A stretch of DNA of 64,000 bases from assembly GCF_004303025.1 (NCBI RefSeq), contig NZ_PJQW01000003.1, positions 62,001 through 126,000 on the forward strand, written 5' to 3'. The DNA is from Flavobacterium sp. J27 (lineage in GTDB: Bacteria > Bacteroidota > Bacteroidia > Flavobacteriales > Flavobacteriaceae). The position numbers were made by a program, and so were the translations under genes. The first letter of the stretch is position 1; each line of letters begins with the position of its first letter. The notes beneath the pieces were generated by a model that saw only the letters and a program-made list of their open reading frames with translations, did not search any database and was not told where the DNA came from. Below are positions 39,562 through 49,381 of the stretch, piece after piece.

Positions 39562-40569
39562 TCAATTTTTAGATGCATTACTGGTTTCAGAATACATTCT
39601 TTTTACAATTTCTAATGAGGGTTTGTTTTGAACCGTATAATCACTATCGTTAACCCCTCCTACTGAAGTGTGGTCTTCAAACCATTTCCATAAAAAACCG
39701 CCCGCAAACCAATCTTCTTTCCAAAATTGATTGTAAAGTGCTTGTAAGGCATTGGTCTGCGCTTGTAAATTTACCTTTTTTTCTTTTGAAAAATTCCAAG
39801 GTTCATGGGTAGTATAATCCGTGCTTTGGTAACCGTATTCGGTAAATAAAACTTTTTTATTGTGTTTTTCAGCAAAGGATTCCATACTGTTTTTATGACG
39901 ATTCCATTCTTTTTCAAGTAATTCAATAGAAGGTGTTTGCTCATTCGCTAAAGGGAAATAAGCATCAATGCCAATATAATCTAACGTATTAAAAAAAGGA
40001 ACATTTTGATAGGTGTCCCAATTTTCAGCATAGGTTAATTTTCCGTGATATACTTTTTTTATATCTTGGATTAATGTTTTCCAAAATAAAGGTCTTTTGA
40101 TAACAAAACTATTTAATTCTGTTCCAATACAAAATAATTCAATGTTTTGATATTCAGCTATGTTAGCATAAAATAGAATGAACCGTGCATAATTTTTTTC
40201 TAGGGCTAGCCAATCTTCTTCTGATTTCATTTCAAGATGTCCTGTAAATCCCTTAGGAATCCAAATTTGAGGTTTCAGCATTATTTTAATATTATTGGAA
40301 TGAAAAAGAGTACTTGCATTTTCAATACCTTCTTTTCGTTCTCCTATCCATTGTCTTTTAGAATTAAAAAAAATAGCGGTATCATTCACAGTTTTCATAA
40401 AGGCAAATGGCATCAAAGTAACCCAATTAGCATGGGTTTCTATTACTGGATTTATTTCTTTTTGAGTGGTTAAATTAGGAGAAGCAACAAAGCTTATTCC
40501 ATTTATTTTATGCTCTTGAGATGAACAAAAGGTAAAAAGAAGAAAGGTAAAATAAAATAACTTTTTCAT
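39562..40569 (-). CDS. Exported GH113-like glycoside hydrolase
   Basis: A 335-residue protein with a signal peptide (MKKLFYFTFLLFTFCSSQ) that may be a lipoprotein signal. The TIM-barrel signs are IMLKPQIWIPKGFTGHLEMK, ELFCIGTELNSFV (acid/base Glu), LDYIGIDAYFPLANEQ, and VLFTEYGYQSTDY (nucleophile Glu). This combination fits GH113-type beta-mannanase relatives. Export suggests it acts in the periplasm or on the surface. It is transcribed away from the FAD/Fe-S gene pair; 231 bases lie between them with no gene. Confidence 0.78.
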   Translation of the reverse strand: MKKLFYFTFLLFTFCSSQEHKINGISFVASPNLTTQKEINPVIETHANWVTLMPFAFMKTVNDTAIFFNSKRQWIGERKEGIENASTLFHSNNIKIMLKPQIWIPKGFTGHLEMKSEEDWLALEKNYARFILFYANIAEYQNIELFCIGTELNSFVIKRPLFWKTLIQDIKKVYHGKLTYAENWDTYQNVPFFNTLDYIGIDAYFPLANEQTPSIELLEKEWNRHKNSMESFAEKHNKKVLFTEYGYQSTDYTTHEPWNFSKEKKVNLQAQTNALQALYNQFWKEDWFAGGFLWKWFEDHTSVGGVNDSDYTVQNKPSLEIVKRMYSETSNASKN

Positions 40570-40801
40570 TTTAAAATAGTAATCAATTTTCAGAAAAGTT
40601 TTATGCTATTTTTAGTTTAAACCAAAATGTTTAAATATACAAAATCATTCGAATCATTAAAAAAATCTTTTCTAAAAGCTTATTTATCTTGATTTATCAA
40701 ATTAGTTTATCTAGAATGGAAAGCTATTTTTAAATAAAAGTAAGATTTCTAACTTTTATTAGTATCTTAAAACTTTATTTTTACCCAGTTAAATTTTTAA
40801 T

Positions 40802-42100
40802 ATGGAACACATCGTCATAATTGGAAATGGAATTTCTGGTGTTACACTAGCGAGACATATTCGTAAAAATTCAGATAAAAAAATTACTATTATCTCTGCG
40901 GAAACAGAATATTTCTTTTCCAGAACTGCGTTAATGTATGTTTATATGGGACATATGAAATTTGAACATACGCAACCATATGAAAACCATTTTTGGAAAA
41001 AAAACAGGATCGATTTAGTATTTAAAAAAGTGGATAAAGTACTGCCAAATGAAAATAGTTTGCTTTTAAACGATCAAACGAAATTCTCTTATGATAAATT
41101 AGTGATTGCTACAGGTTCAAAGTCAAATAAATTTGGTTGGCCCGGTCAAGATGCTAAAGGTGTTTTGGGATTGTATCATAAGCAAGATTTGGAAGAATTA
41201 GAAGTTTTGTCGAAAGAAGCTAAGCATGCCGTAATTGTGGGAGGAGGTTTGATAGGAATTGAATTAGCCGAAATGTTACTTACTCGAAAAATAGGAGTTA
41301 CTTTTTTAGTGAGAGAAAAGTATTTTTGGGGAAGTGTTTTACCAGAAGGTGAGGCAAAATTAATAGAGAAACATATAAAAGAACATCATGTCGATTTGCG
41401 TTTGGAAACCAATTTGAAAGAAATTCTTACTGATGAAAATGGAAGAACGAAAGCAATTCTAACAGAAGAAGGAGATGAAATTGAATGCGATATCGTTGGA
41501 CTAACGGTAGGCGTTTCACCGAATATTGCTTTTTTAGAAGGTTCTGGTATTGAAACGAACAAAGGTGTTTTAGTAAATCGTTTTTTAGAAACTAATCTTT
41601 CAAATATTTATGCAATAGGTGATTGCGCAGAACAAAGAGAAGCTATTGGATACAGAAGACCAGTGGAAGCGGTTTGGTATACAGGAAGAATGATGGGTGA
41701 AGTTTTAGCGCAAACTATTTGTGGTAATAAAATGGCATATAATCCAGGACCTTGGTTTAACTCTGCTAAATTTTTGGATATAGAATACCAAACGTATGGT
41801 TGGGTTTGGGCAAAACCAAGAGACTATGAGAAACAAATCTATTGGGAACATAAGTCAGGTAAAATAGCCGTTAGAATTGCTTATCATAAAGAGACACAAC
41901 AGTTTTTAGGGATTAATACTTTCGGTATCAGAATGCGTCATGATTTTTTTGATAAAGTCTTAAGAGAGCAAAAGACAGTAGGTTATGTAATTGATCATTT
42001 AAAGCAAGCTAATTTTGATCCTGAATTTTATACACATTATGAGAAAGAAATGACACAGGAGTTTAAATCAGTATTACAAACAGTAAGAGCACACATATGA
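40802..42100 (+). CDS. FAD/NAD(P)-dependent oxidoreductase
   Basis: A 432-residue flavoprotein with FAD motif IVIIGNGISGVTLARHIR, second Rossmann motif VIVGGGLIGIELAEMLLTRK, and the FAD-binding NIYAIGDCAEQREAIGYRRP. It resembles NADH-rubredoxin and nitrite-reductase-type disulfide-family reductases without a redox CxxC. The extra C-terminal part (GPWFNSAKFLDIEYQTYGWV) is shared with large flavobacterial relatives. It overlaps the membrane Fe-S gene by 4 bases, so the two probably pass electrons to one another. Confidence 0.9.
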   Translation: MEHIVIIGNGISGVTLARHIRKNSDKKITIISAETEYFFSRTALMYVYMGHMKFEHTQPYENHFWKKNRIDLVFKKVDKVLPNENSLLLNDQTKFSYDKLVIATGSKSNKFGWPGQDAKGVLGLYHKQDLEELEVLSKEAKHAVIVGGGLIGIELAEMLLTRKIGVTFLVREKYFWGSVLPEGEAKLIEKHIKEHHVDLRLETNLKEILTDENGRTKAILTEEGDEIECDIVGLTVGVSPNIAFLEGSGIETNKGVLVNRFLETNLSNIYAIGDCAEQREAIGYRRPVEAVWYTGRMMGEVLAQTICGNKMAYNPGPWFNSAKFLDIEYQTYGWVWAKPRDYEKQIYWEHKSGKIAVRIAYHKETQQFLGINTFGIRMRHDFFDKVLREQKTVGYVIDHLKQANFDPEFYTHYEKEMTQEFKSVLQTVRAHI

Positions 42101-43956
42101 AGAATTTAAAAATATTACGATTATTAGGTTTAGTTCTTTTTATTGCCGCGATAGTTGCTTTTATAGGAACTTTATTTATTGGTAATTATACCATAACTGA
42201 GAAAGTATTAAATACTACTTTTTCGAATAAACCAGAAAGAGTACGTACAACTATAAAAACAGTAGCTCAAGAAAAAGATATCTTAAATAAAGTGTATAAT
42301 AATGTTTTTGTTTTTGATAAAGAAGTTGGAGTCTTATTAGAAGAGTATAATACTAAAATAACAGATTTAATAGAAAAAGAAAAAGGATTGTCGCAAAATG
42401 AAATTGATCAGATTTTTGCTAAATCAATTCAAAATGGTAGAATTAACTACACTAGAGCGGTTGTTGATACTGTTTTTCTGAAAGCACCAGAAAAAGCAAA
42501 ATTAGTGGATGAAGCGACAAATTGGATGTATGCTGAAAATAGAAATTATGAAAAGGAAACCGATTTTAGAAACGATTTTACTAATAAAATAGCCGATATT
42601 AATAGAAATAATGCACAAGAGTTTTTATTGTATCCTAATAAATATACTAAATTTGATCTTACTAAAGCCTCTATTACAGGAACATTACAAGAAAATAAAA
42701 CTACTTATTTAGGGTTGACTTTTGGTTTAGGAATATTTGGTTCATTATTATTTATTATTACTGGATTGTTTTTGGAACCTTTACCAGGAATCAAAAATAA
42801 CGGCATCTATTTGTCTGAAGCAACAAATAGAGGTTGGGTCGCTTTTTTTGTTTTTGCTTTTCTAGTTTCATTTTATGTTTTATTATATTTTTTTCCTTTT
42901 TACATTGTTAATTGGACGAATATAGTAGATCCTTTAAAATCGCTGTTTATTAGAAATGGCAAAGCATCACAATGGTTTCTTTATGGGGTTTTATATTGTG
43001 TTTCTATGCTAGTAATGGGAATTAGAATGTTTATAAAATACCGTCATAATAGTTATCAGGTTGTACGAACAGCAAGCGTTTTATTTTTTCAAATTATTTT
43101 TGCTTTTCTTTTGGTTGAAATATTGCCACTATTTGATTTGCCTGGAGTAGATTTAAAAAATGCTTGGCCATTGGATTACAATTTTGTTACTGATTGGAAT
43201 GTAAAACAACATTTAGAAGCAGGACATTTAGGTAAATTTATGTTGGTTTGGGGTGTTGTTTTAAGTTTAGTGATTGTACCTTTTATGGTCTATTTCTATG
43301 GTAAAAGATGGTATTGCTCTTGGGTTTGTGGTTGTGGTGGATTAGCCGAAACATTAGGAGATCCTTACAGACAACTTTCTGATAAGAGATTAATAGCATG
43401 GAAAATAGAGCGATGGACTATTTATCCCATTCTTGTTTTTGCAATAGTAATGACCGTTGTGGTTGGATATAATACTTATAATATTGTTTATAATCCTTCA
43501 AACATAGGTAATAATACTTTGTTTGGAATTAATGCTTATAAAATTAATGAAGTATATGGCTTTTTGATTGGTTCCATTTTTGCGGGTGTTATTGGAACTG
43601 GATTTTATCCCATACTTGGCAATCGTTCCTGGTGTCGATTTGGGTGTCCTTTAGCAGCATATATGGGACTTATTCAGCGATTTAAATCAAGGTTTAGAAT
43701 CACTACCAATGGGGGTCAATGCATTTCTTGTGGCAATTGTTCAACTTATTGTGAACAAGGCATCGATGTAAGAGCGTATGCGCAAAAAGGAGAAAATATC
43801 GTTAGAGCTTCATGTGTAGGATGTGGTGTTTGTGCAGCTGTTTGTCCAAGAGGTGTACTTAAATTAGAAAATGCTCCAGAAAAGGGAAGGATAAAAGCAA
43901 ACGAAATTTTACTAGGTAATGATATAGATTTGATGGATTTACTTAACAAAAAATAA
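42097..43956 (+). CDS. Membrane-bound 4Fe-4S protein (NapH/NosR/RdxA-like)
   Basis: A 619-residue protein with several membrane helices (about residues 10-30, 205-230, 250-275, 295-315, 325-350, 385-405, 450-470, 490-515) and a long N-terminal periplasmic segment. The polyferredoxin signature is RWYCSWVCGCGGLAETL and NRSWCRFGCPLAAYMG, and two C-terminal 4Fe-4S clusters are CISCGNCSTYCEQG and CVGCGVCAAVCPRG. It likely moves electrons across or along the inner membrane, with the coupled FAD protein as partner. The terminal acceptor is not identified. Confidence 0.9.
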   Translation: MKNLKILRLLGLVLFIAAIVAFIGTLFIGNYTITEKVLNTTFSNKPERVRTTIKTVAQEKDILNKVYNNVFVFDKEVGVLLEEYNTKITDLIEKEKGLSQNEIDQIFAKSIQNGRINYTRAVVDTVFLKAPEKAKLVDEATNWMYAENRNYEKETDFRNDFTNKIADINRNNAQEFLLYPNKYTKFDLTKASITGTLQENKTTYLGLTFGLGIFGSLLFIITGLFLEPLPGIKNNGIYLSEATNRGWVAFFVFAFLVSFYVLLYFFPFYIVNWTNIVDPLKSLFIRNGKASQWFLYGVLYCVSMLVMGIRMFIKYRHNSYQVVRTASVLFFQIIFAFLLVEILPLFDLPGVDLKNAWPLDYNFVTDWNVKQHLEAGHLGKFMLVWGVVLSLVIVPFMVYFYGKRWYCSWVCGCGGLAETLGDPYRQLSDKRLIAWKIERWTIYPILVFAIVMTVVVGYNTYNIVYNPSNIGNNTLFGINAYKINEVYGFLIGSIFAGVIGTGFYPILGNRSWCRFGCPLAAYMGLIQRFKSRFRITTNGGQCISCGNCSTYCEQGIDVRAYAQKGENIVRASCVGCGVCAAVCPRGVLKLENAPEKGRIKANEILLGNDIDLMDLLNKK

Positions 43957-44091
43957 TTTTTAAAACCAAGAACAAAGTTTGGTCGTATATAATTTTATAA
44001 TTTGGATTACTATTGTTTTTCTTTGAAAATAAGTTTACTTAACGAATAGTAACCCTAGTATTAAAAAACAAAACAAATAAAATATAAGACT

Positions 44092-44496
44092 ATGAGAATA
44101 TACCTGTCACTTTGCTTATTTTTGATTGTTATTATGTCTGCTTTTGGTCAAAAGACATACATTAAGAATTACTATGATACGGGTGTGTTAAAAGAAGAAG
44201 GTTGGGTAGAAAACAACCAAAAAGTTGATTATTGGTTTTTTTATGATAAAAATGGCGTAAAAAAAGAAGAAGGGCATTATGATAAAAATCAAAAAGTAAA
44301 ATGGTGGATTTTTTATGATGCCAAAGGTAAAGTTGTTAAAAAAAGCGAATTTGAAAATAATAAGTTAAATGGATTTACGATTGTGTACGAGAAAAATAAA
44401 ATAATACGAGCCGAAGAATATACTATGAATAAGAAAACCAATCAATGGGAAAGTTTGGAAGCTTTTAAAAAAGATAATCCGTTTTTGTTTTTATGA
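44092..44496 (+). CDS. Exported YwqK/MORN-repeat-like protein
   Basis: A 134-residue protein with a signal peptide (MRIYLSLCLFLIVIMSAFGQ) and short YwqK-type repeats: NYYDTGVLKEEGWVENNQK, WFFYDKNGVKKEEGHYDKNQ, WIFYDAKGKVVKKSEFENNK. Such repeats form a beta-sheet strip; the function is unknown but surface or periplasmic binding is common. Its stop overlaps the start of the GT2 gene by 4 bases (ATGA), tying it to the glycosyltransferase operon. Confidence 0.85.
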   Translation: MRIYLSLCLFLIVIMSAFGQKTYIKNYYDTGVLKEEGWVENNQKVDYWFFYDKNGVKKEEGHYDKNQKVKWWIFYDAKGKVVKKSEFENNKLNGFTIVYEKNKIIRAEEYTMNKKTNQWESLEAFKKDNPFLFL

Positions 44497-45191
44497 TAAC
44501 ACCCAAAATAAAAGTTATTATTCCAGCTTTTAATGAAGAAAAGGCGATTTCTAATGTAATTAAAGAGATTCCTACTCTTGTTTCTGAAATAATTGTGGTA
44601 GATAATAACTCCAACGACGCTACGTCAACCGTTGCTAAAACAGCAGGTGCAACTGTACTTTTTGAGCCTAGAAAAGGATATGGTTATGCTTGTTTACGTG
44701 GAATGAAATACATTGAACAGCAATTAGAAAAACCAGATATTATTGTTTTTTTAGATGGAGATTATTCAGATTACCCTGAAGAACTGATACAACTTACAAC
44801 GCCAATTGTAGAACAAAATGTTGATTTTGTGATTGGAGCAAGGGTAAAAGGTTTAAGAGAAACTGGTGCAATGACTCCGCAACAAATTTTTGGGAATTGG
44901 CTAGCTACATTTCTTATGAAAGTATTTTTTAAAGCTAAGTTTTCTGATTTAGGACCCTTTAGAGCTATTAAGTATGATAAATTAATAGCTTTGCAAATGG
45001 AAGATAAAACGTATGGATGGACCGTAGAAATGCAATTAAAAGTTTTGAAACAAAAAATGTCTTATATTGAAATACCTGTACGGTATAAAAATAGAATTGG
45101 TGTTTCTAAAGTTTCTGGAACAGTTAAAGGAACAATTATGGCTGGTGTTAAAATTATTGGATGGATCCTCAAATATAGTTTTAAAAAATAA
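44493..45191 (+). CDS. Family-2 glycosyltransferase, polyprenyl-phosphate-mannose-synthase-like
   Basis: A 232-residue GT-A enzyme: KVIIPAFNEEKAISNVIKEI, EIIVVDNNSNDATSTVAKTA, IIVFLDGDYSDYPEELIQLT (DGD as DxD metal motif), DFVIGARVKGLRETGAMTPQ. It probably transfers a sugar from a nucleotide donor to a lipid carrier or protein. It is one of three transferases in this operon, overlapping both neighbours. Confidence 0.9.
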   Translation: MITPKIKVIIPAFNEEKAISNVIKEIPTLVSEIIVVDNNSNDATSTVAKTAGATVLFEPRKGYGYACLRGMKYIEQQLEKPDIIVFLDGDYSDYPEELIQLTTPIVEQNVDFVIGARVKGLRETGAMTPQQIFGNWLATFLMKVFFKAKFSDLGPFRAIKYDKLIALQMEDKTYGWTVEMQLKVLKQKMSYIEIPVRYKNRIGVSKVSGTVKGTIMAGVKIIGWILKYSFKK

Positions 45192-46675
45192 TGACCTATT
45201 TAGTACTATCTTATATAATCTTATTTTTTTATAGCTTGGCTATAGTGCTAATTTTTTTCTATAGTTTGGCTCAATTTAATTTGTTGTTAAATTATTTAAA
45301 AAGTAAGAAGAAACAGACAGAGAAAGTAAAGTTTGATTTTTCTAAAGTATCAGAAATACCTTTTGTAACAATTCAATTGCCTATTTTTAATGAAAAATAT
45401 GTAGTAGAAAGATTGTTGAACACGGTTTCTCAATTAGAATATCCAGTAGATAAATTTGAAATACAAGTTTTAGATGATTCTACAGACGATTCTGTACATC
45501 AGACAAAAGAAATAATTGAGACTATTGCAGCAAATGGGGTAGCAATACATCATATAAGAAGAAAAAATAGAGTAGGGTTTAAAGCAGGAGCTTTAAAAGA
45601 AGGATTAAAAATTGCAAAAGGAGATTTTATAGTCATATTTGATGCCGATTTTGTACCAAATAAAGATTGGCTATTTCAAACAATACCTTATTTTAAAGAT
45701 GAAAATATTGGTGTGGTTCAAACCAGATGGGGGCATATTAATAGAGATTTTTCATTATTAACAAAAATACAAGCATTTGCCTTAGATGCTCATTTTACTT
45801 TAGAACAGGTAGGTCGTAATTCAAAAGAACATTTTATAAATTTTAATGGAACTGCAGGAGTTTGGAGAAAGAGTTGTATACTAGATGCGGGAAATTGGGA
45901 AAGTGATACCTTAACTGAAGATCTAGATTTAAGCTACAGAGCGCAGTTAAAAAAATGGCAATTTGTTTATTTAGAAGACATAGAAACCCCTGCTGAACTA
46001 CCTGCTGTTTTAAGTGCGGCTCGATCACAACAGTTTAGATGGAATAAAGGTGGAGCAGAAAATTTTAAAAAAATGTCAAAAAGAGTTATTGCAGCACATG
46101 ATATTACTTTAAAAACTAAGTTTCATGGCTTACTACATCTTTTAAATAGTTCTATGTTTTTATGCATTTTTGCTATGGCAATTCTAAGCGTACCTGCTTT
46201 GTATATAAAGAATCAATTTCCAGAATTGAAAATTCTATTTAATATAGCGGCTTTTTTTGTGTTAACTTCTATCATTTTCTTTACCTGTTATTGGTTTACT
46301 TATAAGAAAATAAATGGAGGAGGAATCGCAAATTTCTTTAAGTACATTCGTATGTTTTTTACTTTTTATACTATAGCAATGGGGTTTTCTTTTCAAAATT
46401 CTATAGCTGTTTTAGAAGGATTGTTTGGTAAAAAAAGTGAATTTGTAAGAACTCCGAAGTTTAACATTGAATCTTTAAAAGAAAAATGGAAAGAAAATAT
46501 TTATCTCTCCAGTAAAATTTCTAAAAATACTATAGTTGAAGGATTGCTAGTTTTGTATTTCTTATTTGGTATTTATAGTGGATACAAACTAAATGATTTC
46601 GGACTTTTACCTTTTCATATAATGTTATTTATAGGGTATGGTTATGTTTTTGTTAAATCCTTTAAAACGATTTGA
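45191..46675 (+). CDS. Membrane family-2 glycosyltransferase, cellulose-synthase-like
   Basis: A 494-residue processive-type GT2 with membrane segments near the N-terminus and four or more near the C-terminus. Motifs: FVTIQLPIFNEKYVVERLLN, IQVLDDSTDDSVHQTKEII (first D), IVIFDADFVPNKDW (DxD), TLTEDLDLSYRAQLKKW (TED), and the QxxRW motif in QQFRWNKGG. It should polymerise or transfer a hexose at the inner face of the membrane. It overlaps the previous gene by one base (TAATG) and the next by four (TTGA). Confidence 0.9.
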   Translation: MTYLVLSYIILFFYSLAIVLIFFYSLAQFNLLLNYLKSKKKQTEKVKFDFSKVSEIPFVTIQLPIFNEKYVVERLLNTVSQLEYPVDKFEIQVLDDSTDDSVHQTKEIIETIAANGVAIHHIRRKNRVGFKAGALKEGLKIAKGDFIVIFDADFVPNKDWLFQTIPYFKDENIGVVQTRWGHINRDFSLLTKIQAFALDAHFTLEQVGRNSKEHFINFNGTAGVWRKSCILDAGNWESDTLTEDLDLSYRAQLKKWQFVYLEDIETPAELPAVLSAARSQQFRWNKGGAENFKKMSKRVIAAHDITLKTKFHGLLHLLNSSMFLCIFAMAILSVPALYIKNQFPELKILFNIAAFFVLTSIIFFTCYWFTYKKINGGGIANFFKYIRMFFTFYTIAMGFSFQNSIAVLEGLFGKKSEFVRTPKFNIESLKEKWKENIYLSSKISKNTIVEGLLVLYFLFGIYSGYKLNDFGLLPFHIMLFIGYGYVFVKSFKTI

Positions 46676-48021
46676 TTTTGAAGCAATTGTTATTGCAATA
46701 TAAGAGTGTTTTTTTTGTGTTTTTTTCTGCCTTAACCTATGTGTTTTTAGGTTATTTTGTTGCAAGAGAAAGTTTTAATCTATTGTTTTCTTTATATACA
46801 GTAACTTTTATTGCATTCTATTTTTTATATACTTCGTCTTTTTCAGAACGTCAATTGTTTGCTTTTGGAATTTGCTTTAGAATAATACTTCTTTTTTGTT
46901 TGCCATTTTGGTCACAAGATTTTTACCGTTTTATTTGGGATGGAAGAGTATTGCTTTCAGGAATTAGTCCGTATGAATTTAAACCAAATGATATAATTAG
47001 CAATGTGCCTATTTTGCAATCTCATGAGTTATATGAAAAAATGGGAAGTTTAAGTGCTTCTCATTTTTCAAATTATCCTCCAGTAAACCAATTTTTATTT
47101 GCTATTGTAGCTTTTCTTTCACCAAAATCTATTTTCTTTTCAGCTTTTTTTTTAAAAGTATTTATATTTTTTTCCGACATTGGAATCTATTATTTTGGTA
47201 AAAAGTTATTGCAATTACTTTTAGTTGAAACTAAAAATATTTTTCTATATTTTTTGAATCCTTTAGTGATATTGGAATTAGCAGGAAATGCTCATTTTGA
47301 AGGAGTAATGTTGTTTTTTTTAATTTTAGGGTTTTATTTTTTCTTTCTAAATAAATGGATTTTAGCAGCTTTTTGTATTGCATTATCTGTATCAGTTAAA
47401 TTGTTGCCATTATTATTATTACCATTTATTTATCAACGATTAGGATTTAAGAAAAGTTTTTTCTTTTGCTTAGTTGTAATACTATTTAATTGTATACTCT
47501 TTTTACCATTTTTAACCAATACTCTTATTCAAAATTATTCAGATACAATCGCTTTATGGTTTGTTAATTTTGAATTTAATGCGAGTTTTTATTATCTATT
47601 TAGAACGATAGGGTATTGGATTAAAGGATATAATACAATTGGTATTATTGGTAAAATAACACCAATTTTTGCAGTCATAATGATCTTGTTTTTTGCGTTA
47701 GTAAAAGAAAATAGAAAACCGTATTCCTTTTTTAGAAATAGTTTGTTTGCATTAACTATCTATTTTTTTATTTCTACAACAGTTCACCCGTGGTATTTAA
47801 TTAACTTACTGGTACTTTCTTTGTTTACTAAATTTAGATTTGTTATAGTATGGACTTATACAGTTGTTTTAAGCTATTACGCCTATAGCCAAATACCTTT
47901 TCAAGAAAATATGGTTTTTCTTTTCTTGGAATACGGTATTGTGATTGGTGTTTTATACTACGATTTTTTTAAAATTAATAAAAATAAGAGACTAGCATTG
48001 TCAAATAATTTAAAAGAATAG
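46672..48021 (+). CDS. Integral membrane GT-C-type glycosyltransferase (GT87/mannosyltransferase-like)
   Basis: A 449-residue protein with about 10-12 hydrophobic helices. It starts at TTG 46672, overlapping the previous stop as TTGA; no suitable ATG lies nearby, so this is the best start. The motif FYRFIWDGRVLLSGISPYEF (aspartate in a DG pair after the first helices) and NYPPVNQFLFAIVAFLSP fit lipid-linked-sugar GT-C enzymes. It would use a polyprenyl-phosphate sugar donor on the outer face of the inner membrane. It ends 10 bases from the convergent murF gene. Confidence 0.8.
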   Translation: MILKQLLLQYKSVFFVFFSALTYVFLGYFVARESFNLLFSLYTVTFIAFYFLYTSSFSERQLFAFGICFRIILLFCLPFWSQDFYRFIWDGRVLLSGISPYEFKPNDIISNVPILQSHELYEKMGSLSASHFSNYPPVNQFLFAIVAFLSPKSIFFSAFFLKVFIFFSDIGIYYFGKKLLQLLLVETKNIFLYFLNPLVILELAGNAHFEGVMLFFLILGFYFFFLNKWILAAFCIALSVSVKLLPLLLLPFIYQRLGFKKSFFFCLVVILFNCILFLPFLTNTLIQNYSDTIALWFVNFEFNASFYYLFRTIGYWIKGYNTIGIIGKITPIFAVIMILFFALVKENRKPYSFFRNSLFALTIYFFISTTVHPWYLINLLVLSLFTKFRFVIVWTYTVVLSYYAYSQIPFQENMVFLFLEYGIVIGVLYYDFFKINKNKRLALSNNLKE

Positions 48022-48031
48022 AAATTATTTT

Positions 48032-49312
48032 TTATAATAGTTCCAATGTTCTTTCCAGTGCCATTCCTCTTGATCCTTTTATTAATAACAATGCATTTTG
48101 AGGTGTATTTTTGATAAAATGCTTTGAAAAATTTTCAAATGAATCAAAAAATAGAAGGTTACTTTTTTCTATTTTATTAGCAAAAAAGTCTTTGCCAATA
48201 AAATAGGATACTATAGTTTCATTTTCTTTTAATAGAGCAACAATTTTTTGATGCTCATCATTACTTTCTTTACCTAGTTCAAACATATCTCCAAAAACAA
48301 CTATTTTATTTGGATGTTTCAATTGTTTGAAATTTTCAATAGCCGCCTGCATACTACTTGGATTAGCATTGTATGCGTCTAAAATAATTTCGTTGCTGTT
48401 TTTTTGAATAAGTTGCGAACGATTGTTTGTGGGGATATATGATTCTATAGCTTCTTTTATATGTTTGGGATTAATTGAAAAATATTCTCCAATAGTTATA
48501 GCTGCATTAATATTATTTGCATTATACATGCCAATTAAATGAGAAGAAATAACTAAATTTTTATAAGTCATTTGCACCATAGGATTTACCTTAATATCGG
48601 TTACAATAACATCACTTTTTTGTGTTGTAGAGAAAGAATAACGGGTAATAGTTTTTGTCTTTTGTTCTTGTAAAGTATCGTCTAAATTTACAAAAGCTAT
48701 TTTCTTTTTCTTTTCTAGAAATTGATACAGTTCACTTTTTCCTTCGATAACACCTTCAACACCTCCAAAGCCTTCTAAATGAGCTTTTCCAAAATTGGTA
48801 ATATAACCAAAATCAGGCTCAGCTATTTCACATAAAAAGGCTATTTCCTTTTTATGATTTGCCCCCATTTCCACAATTCCTATTTCAGTATCTTTTGTAA
48901 ATGACAATAGAGTTAGTGGAACGCCGATATGATTATTTAGATTGCCTGAGGTTGCAGTTGTTTTGTATTTTTTTGATAAAACAGTATTAATAAGTTCTTT
49001 TGTAGTTGTTTTACCATTGCTTCCTGTTAATGCAATTATTTTTGTTTGAAGCTCTTTTCTGTGATAATTGGCTAGTCTTTGTAAGATAATTAAAGTGTCA
49101 GAAACTAAAATTGTCTTCCCTTCAATTTGATAATTAGGGTTGTCAATTAGTACATATTTTGCTCCTTTTTTGATGGCCTCTTTTGTAAATGTATTAGCAT
49201 CAAAATTAGCTCCTTTTAAGGCAACAAAAAGATCGTTTTTTTCAATCTTTCTTGTGTCAGTTATGACTCTGTTACATTCTAAAAACTTTTCGTATATTTT
49301 ATCGATATTCAT
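48032..49312 (-). CDS. murF: UDP-N-acetylmuramoyl-tripeptide--D-alanyl-D-alanine ligase MurF
   Basis: A 426-residue Mur ligase with ATP-binding loop IIALTGSNGKTTTKELINTV at about residues 90-105, NLNNHIGVPLTLLSF, IGIVEMGANHKKEIAFLCEI, ILDAYNANPSSMQAAIENFK, and VVFGDMFELGKESNDEH. It adds D-Ala-D-Ala to the UDP-MurNAc-tripeptide in the cytosol. It ends next to the convergent GT-C gene and is downstream of gldJ on the same strand with a terminator between. Confidence 0.95.
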   Translation of the reverse strand: MNIDKIYEKFLECNRVITDTRKIEKNDLFVALKGANFDANTFTKEAIKKGAKYVLIDNPNYQIEGKTILVSDTLIILQRLANYHRKELQTKIIALTGSNGKTTTKELINTVLSKKYKTTATSGNLNNHIGVPLTLLSFTKDTEIGIVEMGANHKKEIAFLCEIAEPDFGYITNFGKAHLEGFGGVEGVIEGKSELYQFLEKKKKIAFVNLDDTLQEQKTKTITRYSFSTTQKSDVIVTDIKVNPMVQMTYKNLVISSHLIGMYNANNINAAITIGEYFSINPKHIKEAIESYIPTNNRSQLIQKNSNEIILDAYNANPSSMQAAIENFKQLKHPNKIVVFGDMFELGKESNDEHQKIVALLKENETIVSYFIGKDFFANKIEKSNLLFFDSFENFSKHFIKNTPQNALLLIKGSRGMALERTLELL

Positions 49313-49327
49313 AAAGCGAATATACTA

Positions 49328-49363
49328 AAAAAGCCCATTTTTTTAAAAAAATGGGCTTTTTAA
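49328..49363 (-). terminator. Terminator between gldJ and murF
   Basis: AAAAAGCCCATTTTTTT and AAAAAAATGGGCTTTTT form a perfect hairpin between the gldJ end and the murF start, both on the minus strand. It ends gldJ transcription. Confidence 0.75.
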
Positions 49364-49381
49364 TATGAAAATTAATTTGTC

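Noticed and set aside
40570-40801. Hidden small gene between the GH113-like and FAD genes
   Set aside because: All frames in the 232 bases are interrupted and there is no coding pattern; it probably holds only divergent promoters.
43967-43985. ACCAA ... TTGGT hairpin after the Fe-S gene
   Set aside because: The stem is only about 5 bp and lacks a downstream T tract; it is too weak to report as a terminator.
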